Positions 55,701-64,000 of a DNA stretch of 64,000 bases are shown here, piece after piece. This stretch comes from Methylobacterium sp. SyP6R. Its GTDB lineage: Bacteria > Pseudomonadota > Alphaproteobacteria > Rhizobiales > Beijerinckiaceae. The notes under the pieces are model-generated. The model did not search any database. It was given only the letters and a program-made list of their open reading frames with translations, and was not told where the DNA came from. How positions within the stretch are numbered: the first letter of the stretch is position 1; each line of letters starts with the position of its first letter. Location: NCBI RefSeq assembly GCF_019216885.1, contig NZ_JAAQRC020000001.1, forward strand, positions 1,674,001-1,738,000, in the 5' to 3' direction. A program made the position numbers and the translations under genes.

Positions 55701-55849
55701 GAGCGTCCTGCCCTGCTGGTGATTCGACCGCCACGGTACACGACGGCGGCGCGCGGCTGTATCGCGCGCATGAGAGATCCGTGCGGCACCCATCCCCTTC
55801 CGCGGCCCGCGCTCTAGCTGCGGGAGGACGACGCTCCAGGGAGGCCTCC

Positions 55850-56818
55850 ATGTCGATGAACCGTCGCACCCTCATGGCCGGGGGCATCCTCGCCGGCCCG
55901 GTGCTTGCCAGCGCCCCCGGCCTCGCCGGCGGCGCCGCGGCGCCGGCCGCCGACCTGCCGGGGGTCTACCGCTATCGCCTCGGCGAGGACTCGGTGACGG
56001 CCCTGCACGAGGGCGGGGTGAAGCGCCCCCTCGATGCCGGCTTCGTGCGCAACGCTCCCCTCCCCGAGGTCCAGGCGGCGTTGGCCCAGGCCTTCCTGCC
56101 GACCGACGTGCTGCCGATCACCTTCACGCCGCTCCTTCTCACCCTCGGGGGCAAACGGGTGCTGGTCGATGCGGGCTTCGCCGATCAGGGCCCGCCCGGC
56201 ACCGGCGGCGTGTTGCGCGGGCTGGCGCTCGCCGGGATCGAGCCGGGCACGATCGACGCGGTGGTGATCAGCCACTTCCACCCCGACCACATCCTCGGCC
56301 TCAAGCGCAAGGACGGCTCGCCGACCTTCCTGAACGCGCAAGTGCTGGTGCCGGAGGCCGAATGGCGATTCTGGATGGATGACGGGCGCATGGCGAACCC
56401 GCCCGAGGCGCTGAAGGCCAATCTCGCCGCCGTCCAAAAAACCTTCGGGAGTGGCCTCAAGGTCGAGCGCTATTCGTGGGACAAGGAGGTGCTGCCGGGC
56501 CTCACCGCGCTCGGCACCCCCGGCCACACGCCCGGCCACACCTCGTTCCGGCTCGAATCGGGCGGCAAGCGGCTCCTGATCGCCTCCGACATCACCAACC
56601 ACCCGGCCCTTTTCGTGCGCCATCCCGACTGGTCGGCGCTGTTCGACATGGATGCCGACCAGGCCCGGACCACCCGCCACCGGATGCTGGCGCTCGCCGC
56701 CGACGAGCGGCTGCCGGTGGCGTTCTACCACGCCCCCTTCCCGGCCGCCGGCCACATCGCGAAGGCGGGTGCGGCTTACGAGTTCGTCCCCCTGCAATGG
56801 GGATTGGGTCTCGCCTGA
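55850..56818 (+). CDS. Tat-exported metallo-beta-lactamase-fold hydrolase
   Basis: 322 residues. NRRTLMAGGILAGPVLASAPGLAGGAAA is a twin-arginine signal peptide. The metal-binding motif is VVISHFHPDHILGLK (HxHxDH), with further His in LGTPGHTPGHTSFRL and an Asp in LLIASDITNHPAL. Conserved context AYHAPFPAAGHIAK near the C-terminus fits lactonase/MBL hydrolases of the MBLAC/AHL-lactonase-like group. It probably acts on a lactone or similar in the periplasm. It is divergent from ggt with 149 bp between. Confidence 0.85.
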   Translation: MSMNRRTLMAGGILAGPVLASAPGLAGGAAAPAADLPGVYRYRLGEDSVTALHEGGVKRPLDAGFVRNAPLPEVQAALAQAFLPTDVLPITFTPLLLTLGGKRVLVDAGFADQGPPGTGGVLRGLALAGIEPGTIDAVVISHFHPDHILGLKRKDGSPTFLNAQVLVPEAEWRFWMDDGRMANPPEALKANLAAVQKTFGSGLKVERYSWDKEVLPGLTALGTPGHTPGHTSFRLESGGKRLLIASDITNHPALFVRHPDWSALFDMDADQARTTRHRMLALAADERLPVAFYHAPFPAAGHIAKAGAAYEFVPLQWGLGLA

Positions 56819-56955
56819 GCGTCGCCGACCGCTGGACGACACGCCGCCCCCGCGTGCTATGCCTCTGCCGCCGCGGCCGGCGACGGCCCGGCGGCCGGTC
56901 GCGTCGAGGGAGGCGCGGCGGGACCTTGACGATTTCGGCGGTCGGGACACCCCAC

Positions 56956-57726
56956 ATGGCGCGGCGCTTCAACCAGATCGCCTTCATCGCGAGCCCGACG
57001 CCCGACGCCCGCCAGGCGGCCGAGCTCCTGATGCAGCGCTACGACCACGTGCCGCCCGAGGAGGCGGACGTGGTGGTGGGCCTCGGCGGCGACGGCCTGA
57101 TGCTCCAGGCGCTGCACCGCTTCATGGGCACGGGCAAGCCGATCTACGGCATGAACCGCGGTACCGTCGGCTTCCTGATGAACGAGTTCCACCTCGAGGA
57201 TCTGATCGAGCGGCTGGAGGTGGCCCAGCGCAGCATCGTCCACCCGCTCCTGATGGTGGCGACAGACGTGCTCGGCCTCACCCATACGGCGCGGGCGGTC
57301 AACGAGGTCTACATGCTGCGCCAGACCCACCAGACCGCCAAGCTGAAGATCTCGATCGACGGCCAGGTCCGCCTGCCCGAGCTGATCGCCGACGGGGTGC
57401 TGGCGGCGACGCCCGTGGGCTCCACCGCCTACAACCTCTCGGTCGGCGGGCCGATCCTGCCGATCTCGTCCCAGCTCATCGCACTCACCCCGATCTCCGC
57501 CTTCCGGCCCCGGCGCCAGGGCAGCGTGCTCCTGCCCAACCACGCCCGCATCCGCATCGAGGTGAAGGACCCGGAATACCGCCCCGTCGCGGCGGTGGCC
57601 GACCATACCGAGTTCCGCCGCGTCGCCCGGGTCGAGACCCAGCTCGACCGCTCGACCGACCTCGTGATGCTGCACGATCCCGGCCAGGGCATGGACGAGC
57701 GCATCCTGCGCGAGCAGTTCGGCTGA
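56956..57726 (+). CDS. nadK: NAD kinase
   Basis: 256 residues. The diphosphate-binding GLGGDGLMLQALH has the GGDG motif (residues 44-47), NRGTVGFLMNEF is the NE/Asp region, and GSTAYNLSVGGPILP is the glycine-rich block for NAD. It phosphorylates NAD+ to NADP+ in the cytosol. The short N-terminus is normal for alphaproteobacteria. ATG 56956 directly begins the homologous sequence MARRFNQIAFIASPTPDARQAAE. About 137 bp lie between it and the MBL gene. Confidence 0.95.
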   Translation: MARRFNQIAFIASPTPDARQAAELLMQRYDHVPPEEADVVVGLGGDGLMLQALHRFMGTGKPIYGMNRGTVGFLMNEFHLEDLIERLEVAQRSIVHPLLMVATDVLGLTHTARAVNEVYMLRQTHQTAKLKISIDGQVRLPELIADGVLAATPVGSTAYNLSVGGPILPISSQLIALTPISAFRPRRQGSVLLPNHARIRIEVKDPEYRPVAAVADHTEFRRVARVETQLDRSTDLVMLHDPGQGMDERILREQFG

Positions 57727-57873
57727 GGCCTTGCGACGCGAGGTCAACGGAGCGCACTGGAAGCCGGCCCGCACCCGATTAGTTCCGTCGCCGGGCCCCC
57801 TGTCGGGGCCTCGCCACGGAGCCCCCCGGATGCCCGACCGCCTGCCCTCGCACCCCGTCCGGGGCCGCGCCCG

Positions 57874-60246
57874 ATGAGCGAGAGCGCCCTGCAGCCGGAC
57901 GATTACCGCAACCTCGCCGAGTCGCTGCCGCAGCTCGCCTGGATCGCCGAGGCCGACGGCTCCATCGTCTGGTACAATCAGCGCTGGTACGACTACACCG
58001 GCACGACCCTCGAGACGATGCGGGGCTGGGGCTGGCGCGCCGTCCACCATCCGGACCACCTCGAGCGGGTCGAAGCGCGCTTCCGCCGTGCCTTCGCGGC
58101 CGGCGAGTCCTGGGAGGACACCTTCCCGCTGAAAGGCGCCGACGGGGTCTTCCGCTGGTTCCTGTCGCGGGCCCAGCCCTCGCGCGACGCGTCCGGGCGC
58201 ATCCTGCGCTGGTACGGCACCAATACCGACATCACCCGCAGGCGTGCCGCCGAGGAGCGCCTGCGCCACGCCCAGGAGCGCTTCCGCGCCCTCGTCGACA
58301 GCGCCGCGGCGATCATCTGGTCGGCGGACGCCAATGGCGAGCTCTCGATCGGGCAGTGGCGCTGGACCGCCTATACCGGCCAGAGCGACGAGGAATGCCA
58401 GGGGTGGGGCTGGGTCGAGGCGGTGCATCCGGACGATCGCGGCCGCGCCGCCGAATCCTGGGCCCACGCCGTCGAGGCGCGCACCCCCTTCGAGATCGAG
58501 TATCGGATGCGCCGGCGCGACGGCGCCTGGCGCCACATGGAGGTGCGGGCCGCCCCCGTGATCGCCGAGGACGGAAGTTTACGCGAATGGGTCGGCATGC
58601 ATGTCGACATCACCGACCGCAAGGAGGCCGAGGCCGAGATCGAGCGCGCCCGCCACGCCGCGGAAGCCGCCAACCGCGCCAAGAGCCAGTTCATCGCCAA
58701 TATGAGCCACGAGCTGCGTACCCCGCTCTCGGCGGTGATCGGGTATTCGGAGATGCTGGCCGAGGAGCTGGAGGATCTGGGCCAGGCCGAATTGCTGCCG
58801 GACCTGCGCAAGATCGAGTCGTCGGCCCGCCACCTGCTCGGCCTCATCAACGACGTCCTCGACATCTCGAAGATCGAGGCCGGCCGCATGACGGTCGCGG
58901 CCGAGGATTTTGCCGTCACCGACATGGTCGACGACGTCGTGGCGGCGACCGAGTCGCTGGTGGGGAAGAAGCGCAACCGCCTCGCCCTCGACATCGCCGA
59001 CGATGCCGGCGCCATGCGCCAGGACCAGGGCAAGGTGCGTCAGTGCCTCGTCAACCTGCTCGGCAACGCGGCGAAGTTCACGGAGGGCGGCACCATCACC
59101 CTCTCGGCCCGGCGCGACTCCGTGGAGGGGGCCGAGTGGCTGACCTTCGCGGTGGCCGACACCGGCATCGGCCTCACGCCGGAGCAGTGCGGCCGGCTGT
59201 TCGAGCGCTTCGCCCAGGCCGACGAATCGACCACCCGGCAATTCGGCGGCACGGGCCTGGGCCTCGCCATCACCCGCGCCTTCTGCCGACGCATGGGCGG
59301 CGACATCACGGTCGCCTCGACCTACGGCGAGGGCGCGACCTTCACCATCCGGCTGCCCGCCGTGCTGGCGGCGCAGGACGACGAGCCCAGTCCCGAGGAG
59401 GTTCGGGCGCTGGCCGAGGCCAAGGAGGAGGCCGCGCGCCACGACACGGTGCTCCTCGTCGACGACGACCCGGCGGCGCGGGAGCTGCTCTCCCGCTTCC
59501 TCGAGCGCGAGGGGTTCCGGGTGCGGACCGCCAGCGACGGCAAGGCGGGCCTGGCGCTCGCCCGGGCGCTCAGGCCCCGGGCGATCCTCCTCGACATCGA
59601 GATGCCCAGGATGGACGGCTGGTCGGTGCTGCACGCCATCCGCACCGACCCGGACCTCGCCGCGACCCCGGTGATCATGACCTCGGTGGTCAACGAGCAG
59701 GGCCTCGGCCGGGCGCTGGGGGCGACCGACTACCTCGTCAAGCCGATCGATTGGGACCACCTCAAGGGATTGATGGAGCGCTACCGTCCGGCGGATGCTC
59801 CCGGTACGGTGCTCCTCGTCGACGACGACGCGGATGCCCGCGAGCGCCTGCGCCGCAGCCTGTCCCGGGACGGCTGGACCGTGCGCGAGGCCGAGAACGG
59901 CGCCGTCGGCCTCCGATGCCTCGACGAGGGCCGGCCCTCGCTGATCCTCCTCGACCTGATGATGCCGGTGATGGACGGCTTCGCCTTCCTGACCCAGCTC
60001 CGCGCCCGGCCCGACGGCGCCGACGTGCCGGTGGTGGTGCTCACCGCCAAGGACATCACCCCGGCCGAGAAGGAGCGGCTCGGCCGCGACACCGAGCGGG
60101 TCATCGTCAAGGGCAGCGTGTCGCTCGGCGAGATCGGCCGTCTCTTGCGGAACATGTATGCCGGGCAGGTGCCGGACGCGGTGCCGGCCTCGATGCAGGG
60201 CCTGATCGACGAACTGGCGGCGCGGACGGGGCCGGAAGGGGGGTGA
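57874..60246 (+). CDS. Hybrid sensor histidine kinase with two PAS and two receiver domains
   Basis: 790 residues, no membrane helix. Domains in order: PAS-1 (about 8-130, [25 protein letters not shown]), PAS-2 (about 135-255), HisKA with His279 in [23 protein letters not shown], HATPase_c (about 385-510, [40 protein letters not shown]), receiver 1 (about 525-640, phospho-acceptor Asp574 in [13 protein letters not shown]) and receiver 2 (about 645-765, Asp694 in [13 protein letters not shown]). It senses a cytoplasmic or bound-ligand signal and can relay phosphate internally. There is no cognate output protein beside it. Signal unknown. Confidence 0.94.
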   Translation: MSESALQPDDYRNLAESLPQLAWIAEADGSIVWYNQRWYDYTGTTLETMRGWGWRAVHHPDHLERVEARFRRAFAAGESWEDTFPLKGADGVFRWFLSRAQPSRDASGRILRWYGTNTDITRRRAAEERLRHAQERFRALVDSAAAIIWSADANGELSIGQWRWTAYTGQSDEECQGWGWVEAVHPDDRGRAAESWAHAVEARTPFEIEYRMRRRDGAWRHMEVRAAPVIAEDGSLREWVGMHVDITDRKEAEAEIERARHAAEAANRAKSQFIANMSHELRTPLSAVIGYSEMLAEELEDLGQAELLPDLRKIESSARHLLGLINDVLDISKIEAGRMTVAAEDFAVTDMVDDVVAATESLVGKKRNRLALDIADDAGAMRQDQGKVRQCLVNLLGNAAKFTEGGTITLSARRDSVEGAEWLTFAVADTGIGLTPEQCGRLFERFAQADESTTRQFGGTGLGLAITRAFCRRMGGDITVASTYGEGATFTIRLPAVLAAQDDEPSPEEVRALAEAKEEAARHDTVLLVDDDPAARELLSRFLEREGFRVRTASDGKAGLALARALRPRAILLDIEMPRMDGWSVLHAIRTDPDLAATPVIMTSVVNEQGLGRALGATDYLVKPIDWDHLKGLMERYRPADAPGTVLLVDDDADARERLRRSLSRDGWTVREAENGAVGLRCLDEGRPSLILLDLMMPVMDGFAFLTQLRARPDGADVPVVVLTAKDITPAEKERLGRDTERVIVKGSVSLGEIGRLLRNMYAGQVPDAVPASMQGLIDELAARTGPEGG

Positions 60247-60252
60247 GGGCGC

Positions 60253-60501
60253 CTATCCCCGCCCGCGCGCGGGCCCGGTCCCCTCGTCCCACACGCTCCA
60301 GCGAAACACCTCGGTGCCGGCACCGTCGACGATGCGCACCGCCTCGGCCGCCGGGCCGGAGCGCTGCGGCACCCGGGCCCGGCGAAAGAGGCGCAGCGCC
60401 CGCTCGCGGGCGGCGTCGAGGCCGGTACTGCGGATCGAGGCGCGCTGGACCGGCGCGTCCTCGGGGCCGATGATCTCGATGTGGTAGGTTTCGCGCAGCA
60501 A
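60253..60501 (-). CDS. Small hypothetical protein
   Basis: 82 residues from TTG 60501. YHIEIIGPEDAPVQRASIRSTGLDAARERALRLFRRARVPQ, then EAVRIVDGAGTEVFRWSVWDEG. The beta-alpha-beta pattern and lack of a better frame support a real small protein, but no family is recognised. Its stop is 7 bp from the convergent kinase stop. The start lacks a clear ribosome site. Confidence 0.5.
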   Translation of the reverse strand: MLRETYHIEIIGPEDAPVQRASIRSTGLDAARERALRLFRRARVPQRSGPAAEAVRIVDGAGTEVFRWSVWDEGTGPARGRG

Positions 60502-60635
60502 GGCTCTGGGGGCTCCCGGTCGGCCCCCTCAATAGGGGAGCCGGGCCGGCCCGCGCCAGGGGGGCGCCGCCGCATTCCGGAATCGTGCCCAGGCCCCGGC
60601 CCGTGAAATCCGCGGCACCCTTGCGGCGCGCGGGG

Positions 60636-61190
60636 TCAGGTCTTCAGCACCGGCTCGTTGACGTCGCCGCCGCCGCGCCGGGCGAGATAGGCCGGCTGGA
60701 ACATGCACATCCGCACCGCATCGCGGTACTTGCCGTTGACGAAGAATTCGTCGCGCAGGATGCCCTCCGACTCGAAGCCGCAGGCCTCGTAGATGCCCAC
60801 GGCGCGCCGGTTGTCCTTATCGACGTGCAGGTAGAGCTTGTGGATGTTGAGCACCTTGAAGGCGTAGTCCATGGCGATCTGCGTCGCCCGCAGGGCGTAG
60901 CCGCGGCCCTGGAAGGACGGGTGGATCGCGATCTGGAACTCGCAGGAGCGGTGCAGGTGGTTGATCTCCACCAGCTCGACCAGGCCGGCGCGCTCGTTCT
61001 CCGGGGTGGCGATGATGAAGCGCCGCTCGGTCTGGTTGTGGATGTTGCGCTCGTAGAGCTGCGCCAGCTCGGCGAAGGATTCGTAGGCCTCCTCGAACCA
61101 GTAGCGCATGATGCTGTCGTTGTTGTTCAACTGGTGCACGAAGAGCAGGTCTTCGCGTTCCAGCGGTCGCAGCTTGAGATTCGGGGCCAT
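60636..61190 (-). CDS. speG: Spermidine N1-acetyltransferase SpeG-type GNAT
   Basis: 184 residues from ATG 61190. [55 protein letters not shown] is the SpeG N-terminus; [27 protein letters not shown] is the acetyl-CoA loop (QGRGYA), and [47 protein letters not shown] completes the GNAT fold. It acetylates spermidine or spermine, lowering polyamine toxicity. It lies 34 bp downstream of a small Ala-rich gene on the same strand. A polyamine-type importer is encoded at 5416-8214. Confidence 0.9.
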   Translation of the reverse strand: MAPNLKLRPLEREDLLFVHQLNNNDSIMRYWFEEAYESFAELAQLYERNIHNQTERRFIIATPENERAGLVELVEINHLHRSCEFQIAIHPSFQGRGYALRATQIAMDYAFKVLNIHKLYLHVDKDNRRAVGIYEACGFESEGILRDEFFVNGKYRDAVRMCMFQPAYLARRGGGDVNEPVLKT

Positions 61191-61224
61191 GGTCGTTCGA
61201 AAGGTGCCGGTCGGGGTCCCGATC

Positions 61225-61584
61225 CTACTCCTTCGGCTTGGCCCCGTCACCCTCGGCCCCGTCACCCTCGGCCCCGCCACCCGCCGACAGGATACTGACT
61301 GCCGCCGCGAGGCGGTCCCAGCTTTCCGCCAGCCGCGTGACCTCGGCGACCAGCCGGTCGAGAGCCGCCGCGGCCTCGGCGCCCTCCGGGGTAGCCCGCG
61401 CCTCGGCGGAGACCGGCGCGTCCCGCAGGGCCGCGAGCTGGTTGCGCAACTGGCCCCGCAGGGCGGCGAGGCGCTGGATTCCCGCCTCCCCCGGCAGCGG
61501 CCCATCCACCTCGTCGTGCGGTGCATTCCCCTCCACCAGCCGCAGCCAGCGTCGTCCGGTCTCGGGCATGGCAGCCTCCGTCAT
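61225..61584 (-). CDS. Hypothetical coiled-coil protein upstream of speG
   Basis: 119 residues from ATG 61584. A helical middle ([22 protein letters not shown] and [26 protein letters not shown]) suggests a coiled coil; the C-terminus repeats [13 protein letters not shown] from tandem DNA. No family is recognised. It precedes speG by 34 bp, so they may share a transcript. The 5' region carries a 19-bp minisatellite. Confidence 0.6.
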   Translation of the reverse strand: MTEAAMPETGRRWLRLVEGNAPHDEVDGPLPGEAGIQRLAALRGQLRNQLAALRDAPVSAEARATPEGAEAAAALDRLVAEVTRLAESWDRLAAAVSILSAGGGAEGDGAEGDGAKPKE

Positions 61585-61591
61585 CCGGGGC

Positions 61592-61659
61592 CCTCGCGGG
61601 GCGTGCGTGTCCTCGCGGGGCGTGCGTGTCCTCGCGGGGCGTGCGTGTCCTCGCGGGGC
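61592..61659. repeat. 19-bp minisatellite, three full copies plus a partial
   Basis: Unit CCTCGCGGGGCGTGCGTGT is repeated exactly at 61592-61610, 61611-61629 and 61630-61648, then partially to 61659. It lies in the leader of the hypothetical protein-speG unit. Confidence 0.92.
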
Positions 61660-61873
61660 ATGACGGCCGATGCTGCCCACCAGGAGCGAACAAGACGTTA
61701 ACGAGATCTTGAGAATGCCGGCCACGCTTCGTCTCGCAGTGATCACGCCGACTCCCGGGAAAAAGCTTTGCCGTTCGGTGGCTCGACAGTCTTCACCCTC
61801 TCGACAGTCTTTGGTGGCAGGCTCCCGCGCGAAAACCGCCACATTGCCGTGTCAGGCATCGGCCGGGCTGAGG

Positions 61874-63151
61874 ATGGAGCGACGGGGAATGGCCTTGCGG
61901 GGACGGACGATCCTGTGCCGGGCGGCCGTCTCGGCGGCCCTGTTGGCGGGTCCCCTCCCCGTCCATGCGGCTCCCAAGCACCTCGCTCCGGTGCCGCCTG
62001 CGACGGTCGCCCTGATGGCGGCGCGCTCCATGGCGCCGTCGGCGCCGGTGCTGCTGCGGGCCTACAAGCAGGAATCGGAGATCGAGGTTTGGAAGCGGGC
62101 GGCGGATGGCCGCTTCGTCCACCTCAAGACCTTCCCGATCTGCCGCTGGTCGGGCCAGCTCGGCCCCAAGACCCGCTCCGGCGACCGGCAGGCGCCGGAG
62201 GGCTTCTATGCGGTGGCGGCCCGCCAGCTGAACCCGAACTCGGCCTATTACCTCTCCTTCGACGTCGGCTATCCCAACGCCTACGACCGGGCCCATGGCG
62301 GCACCGGCTCGGCGCTGATGGTGCACGGCACCTGCTCCTCGGCCGGCTGCTTCGCCATGACCGACCGGCAGGTCGGCGAGATCTACGCGCTGGTGCGCGA
62401 TGCGCTGGCCGGCGGGCAGGCGGCGTTCCAGTTCCAGGCCTTCCCGTTCCGGATGACCGCCCGCGCCCTGGCGCGCCACCGCACCGACCGGCACATCGCG
62501 TTCTGGCGCCAGCTCAAGGAGGGCTCGGACCGGTTCGAGGCGACCGGCCGCGAGCCCTTGGTCGGCGTCGAGGGCGGGGCTTACGTCTTTGCCCCCTATC
62601 CCGACCCGGCGGTCGAGGCCCTGGCGGTGGCACGGCGCAGCGAGGAGGAGGCCCGCATCCGGGCCCTGGTCGAGGGCGGGGTCGAGGCGGTGCGCACCAC
62701 CTACGCCGATGGCGGCCAGCATCCGAGCTTCACCGCGATCCTCAAGCGCGCCCAGGTCCTCGGAGCCGTCACCAGCGCCATGGCCGGCCCGGCCTCTGTC
62801 ACCAGCGCCACCGCCTACGCGCCCGACGGCGCCCCGGCGGCGAGCCCCTTCTCGGCCTTCATCGTGCCGGCCGGCTTCGGCGACGTCAGCCGGCCCGAAG
62901 CCCTGGCCATGGCCGGCCGCGAGGTGGTGGTGATCCCGGCCCGCCGCCGCCCGGCCCCGCCGATCCACCCGATCCAGGTCGCGGCCGCCTTCGTGCCGGT
63001 CGCCTTCGTGCCCTTGCCGGTGATCGAGACCGAGCCGTCGCCGTTCTCGCGCCTGCGCCTGGCGGAGGAGCCCTCCCGCCTCACCCTCGCCGCCTCGCCC
63101 CAGCCGGCGAGGCCATTCTTCCTGACGGCGAAGTTCGCGGCGGTGCCGTAA
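61874..63151 (+). CDS. L,D-transpeptidase-like secreted protein (YafK/ErfK type)
   Basis: 425 residues from ATG 61874 (420 from 61889). A signal peptide (ILCRAAVSAALLAGPLPVHAA) precedes the catalytic domain: VLLRAYKQESEIEVWKR, TFPICRWSGQLGPKTRSGDRQAPEGFYAV and LMVHGTCSSAGCFAMTDRQVGEIYALV, with His151 and the presumed nucleophile Cys159. The HGTCSSAGCFAMTD form is that of YafK-like transpeptidases or amidases that act on peptidoglycan or lipoprotein cross-links. The last 150 residues are Ala/Pro-rich and of low complexity. It likely works in the periplasm. Confidence 0.88.
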   Translation: MERRGMALRGRTILCRAAVSAALLAGPLPVHAAPKHLAPVPPATVALMAARSMAPSAPVLLRAYKQESEIEVWKRAADGRFVHLKTFPICRWSGQLGPKTRSGDRQAPEGFYAVAARQLNPNSAYYLSFDVGYPNAYDRAHGGTGSALMVHGTCSSAGCFAMTDRQVGEIYALVRDALAGGQAAFQFQAFPFRMTARALARHRTDRHIAFWRQLKEGSDRFEATGREPLVGVEGGAYVFAPYPDPAVEALAVARRSEEEARIRALVEGGVEAVRTTYADGGQHPSFTAILKRAQVLGAVTSAMAGPASVTSATAYAPDGAPAASPFSAFIVPAGFGDVSRPEALAMAGREVVVIPARRRPAPPIHPIQVAAAFVPVAFVPLPVIETEPSPFSRLRLAEEPSRLTLAASPQPARPFFLTAKFAAVP

Positions 63152-63283
63152 GGCGTCCGCGCGCTGTCCGGCCCGCCGGCCCGAACCGGTGATTCCTGTC
63201 GATCGGGCAGGAGGAGGGCTGCGTCGCCATGATCCCCGGTGACGAGATCCCCGGTGAGGAGCCACGGACAGCACGAGAGGGCG

Positions 63284-64000
63284 ATGGACCAAGCCGCATC
63301 TCACAGGCACTGCTCGCTCAAGTGTCTCCTCGCTGCGGCTTCGCGCGTCGCGGTGATCTATCGGCGGGGGCCGTCCGGGCAGACCTGTCTGATCCGCTGG
63401 GATCGCGCGCACGACACATTCGAGATCGGGCAGTGGTTCAAGGGGAGCGTCTATCCCGACCGGTCATCCCTGGCGCCCGATGGCGAGCACCTGCTGACCT
63501 TCATGGGCTCGTTCCGGCCGCCCTTCTCGACGTGGACGGTGCTCTCGCGTCCGCCGTACTTCACTGCCCTCGCGCTCTGGCCCAAGGGCGACACATGGGG
63601 CGGCGGCGGCACGTTCCTGTCGGACCGGACATTTGCCCTCCACCATGGCGCTTGGCCCGCCTCGCTCGGCCCCGGCTTCAGCATGCCCGAAGGCTTCACT
63701 CTCCTCCCGCCCGGTCCGGCGGCCGATGAGCGGATCGCACGCGCGGCCAGCCGGGATCCGCAGGCGTGGCGCCTGATCGAGGGCACGGGATCGCCCGCTC
63801 CGACGCAAGCCGTGACCTGCGATGGGCCATCCGGATTCAGGCTCCTTGCCGACTGGAAGGCCGATGACCCTCGCGAACCACGGCGATGGGAGCGGTGCGT
63901 CGAGGTGGTGCGGGGTGACCGGCATGTTCCGCTGGCGGGCGTCGGCTGGGCGGCCTTCGATGGAACCGGCGATCTGCTCCTCGCGCGGGGTGGCCGTCTG
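63284..64000 (+). CDS. Unrecognised protein, 3' end outside the window
   Basis: The plus strand is open from ATG 63284 to the last base (239 codons). Sequence: MDQAASHRHCSLKCLLAAA, then VAVIYRRGPSGQTCLIRWDRAHDTFEIGQWFKGSVYPDRSSLAPDGEHLLTFMG and STWTVLSRPPYFTALALWPKGDTWGGGGTFLSDRTFALHHG. The repeated Trp/Gly-rich strands (SSLAPDGEHLLTF, GWAAFDGTGDLLLARGGRL) suggest a beta-propeller-like fold. No domain is identified with confidence. A weak ribosome site (GAGAGGGCG) precedes the ATG. Confidence 0.72.
   Translation, partial: MDQAASHRHCSLKCLLAAASRVAVIYRRGPSGQTCLIRWDRAHDTFEIGQWFKGSVYPDRSSLAPDGEHLLTFMGSFRPPFSTWTVLSRPPYFTALALWPKGDTWGGGGTFLSDRTFALHHGAWPASLGPGFSMPEGFTLLPPGPAADERIARAASRDPQAWRLIEGTGSPAPTQAVTCDGPSGFRLLADWKADDPREPRRWERCVEVVRGDRHVPLAGVGWAAFDGTGDLLLARGGRL

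Noticed and set aside
63229..63729. 166-codon plus-strand frame near the right end
   Set aside because: Another frame (63284 to the window end) has far better protein-like sequence.

Overview
The window is very GC-rich chromosomal DNA from an alphaproteobacterium of the Hyphomicrobiales, most like Methylobacterium or a close relative. The evidence is the codon use, tightly packed ATGA/GTGA-overlapping operons, small membrane proteins with the AANDN motif, and rhizobial-type intergenic palindromic repeats. No rRNA, tRNA, CRISPR array or intact transposase is visible. Both ends cut through genes: an MFS exporter on the left and an unrecognised protein on the right.

Layout. 1-1886: MFS exporter and a divergent, probably frameshifted LysR gene sharing an inverted-repeat operator. 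1891-5272: amidase, RutA-type flavin monooxygenase and a VapBC-like toxin-antitoxin pair, all on the minus strand. 5416-8214: polyamine-type ABC importer (potC-potB-potA) without its binding protein. 8755-12510: EmrA/EmrB-type drug efflux pair with a divergent TetR gene and a perfect palindromic operator. 12450-14945: SDR epimerase and secreted alpha/beta hydrolase. 15020-19057: Lrp regulator divergent from a PLP lyase and two M20 hydrolases. 19101-21270: Crp/Fnr regulator and a UDP-sugar dehydrogenase. 21362-24778: ABC-F ATPase, methyltransferase and PurU. 24887-30589: HbpS/GlcG protein and a complete oligopeptide/nickel-type ABC importer with a fused double ATPase. 30680-36371: secreted protein, RraA-like protein, small membrane protein, Ada, exonuclease and PurC. 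36368-43084: gyrB, aldo/keto reductase, metallo-hydrolase, DUF2189 membrane protein and a serine beta-lactamase-like hydrolase.

43450-47250 is a low-GC accessory block with two glycan genes (a GT61-type glycosyltransferase and a WcbI-type protein) separated by degraded DNA. 47646-49959: nitronate monooxygenase and a third M20 carbamoylase-like hydrolase. 50023-51794: a membrane protein, a winged-helix regulator and a second-type UppS, linked by two copies of a CTTTGCA/TGCAAAG palindrome. 51913-53244 is an isolated low-GC gene encoding a TIR domain fused to a SIR2 domain, a probable NAD-consuming anti-phage defence protein and the strongest novelty candidate. 53964-64000: gamma-glutamyltransferase, Tat-exported metallo-hydrolase, NAD kinase, hybrid histidine kinase, SpeG acetyltransferase, L,D-transpeptidase and a partial unknown gene.

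Functional themes are catabolism of organic nitrogen (RutA, amidase, three M20 hydrolases, PLP lyase, nitronate monooxygenase, GGT, peptide and polyamine uptake, SpeG), drug efflux, envelope glycans and defence. Functions are inferred from motifs and family knowledge only; no database search was possible.
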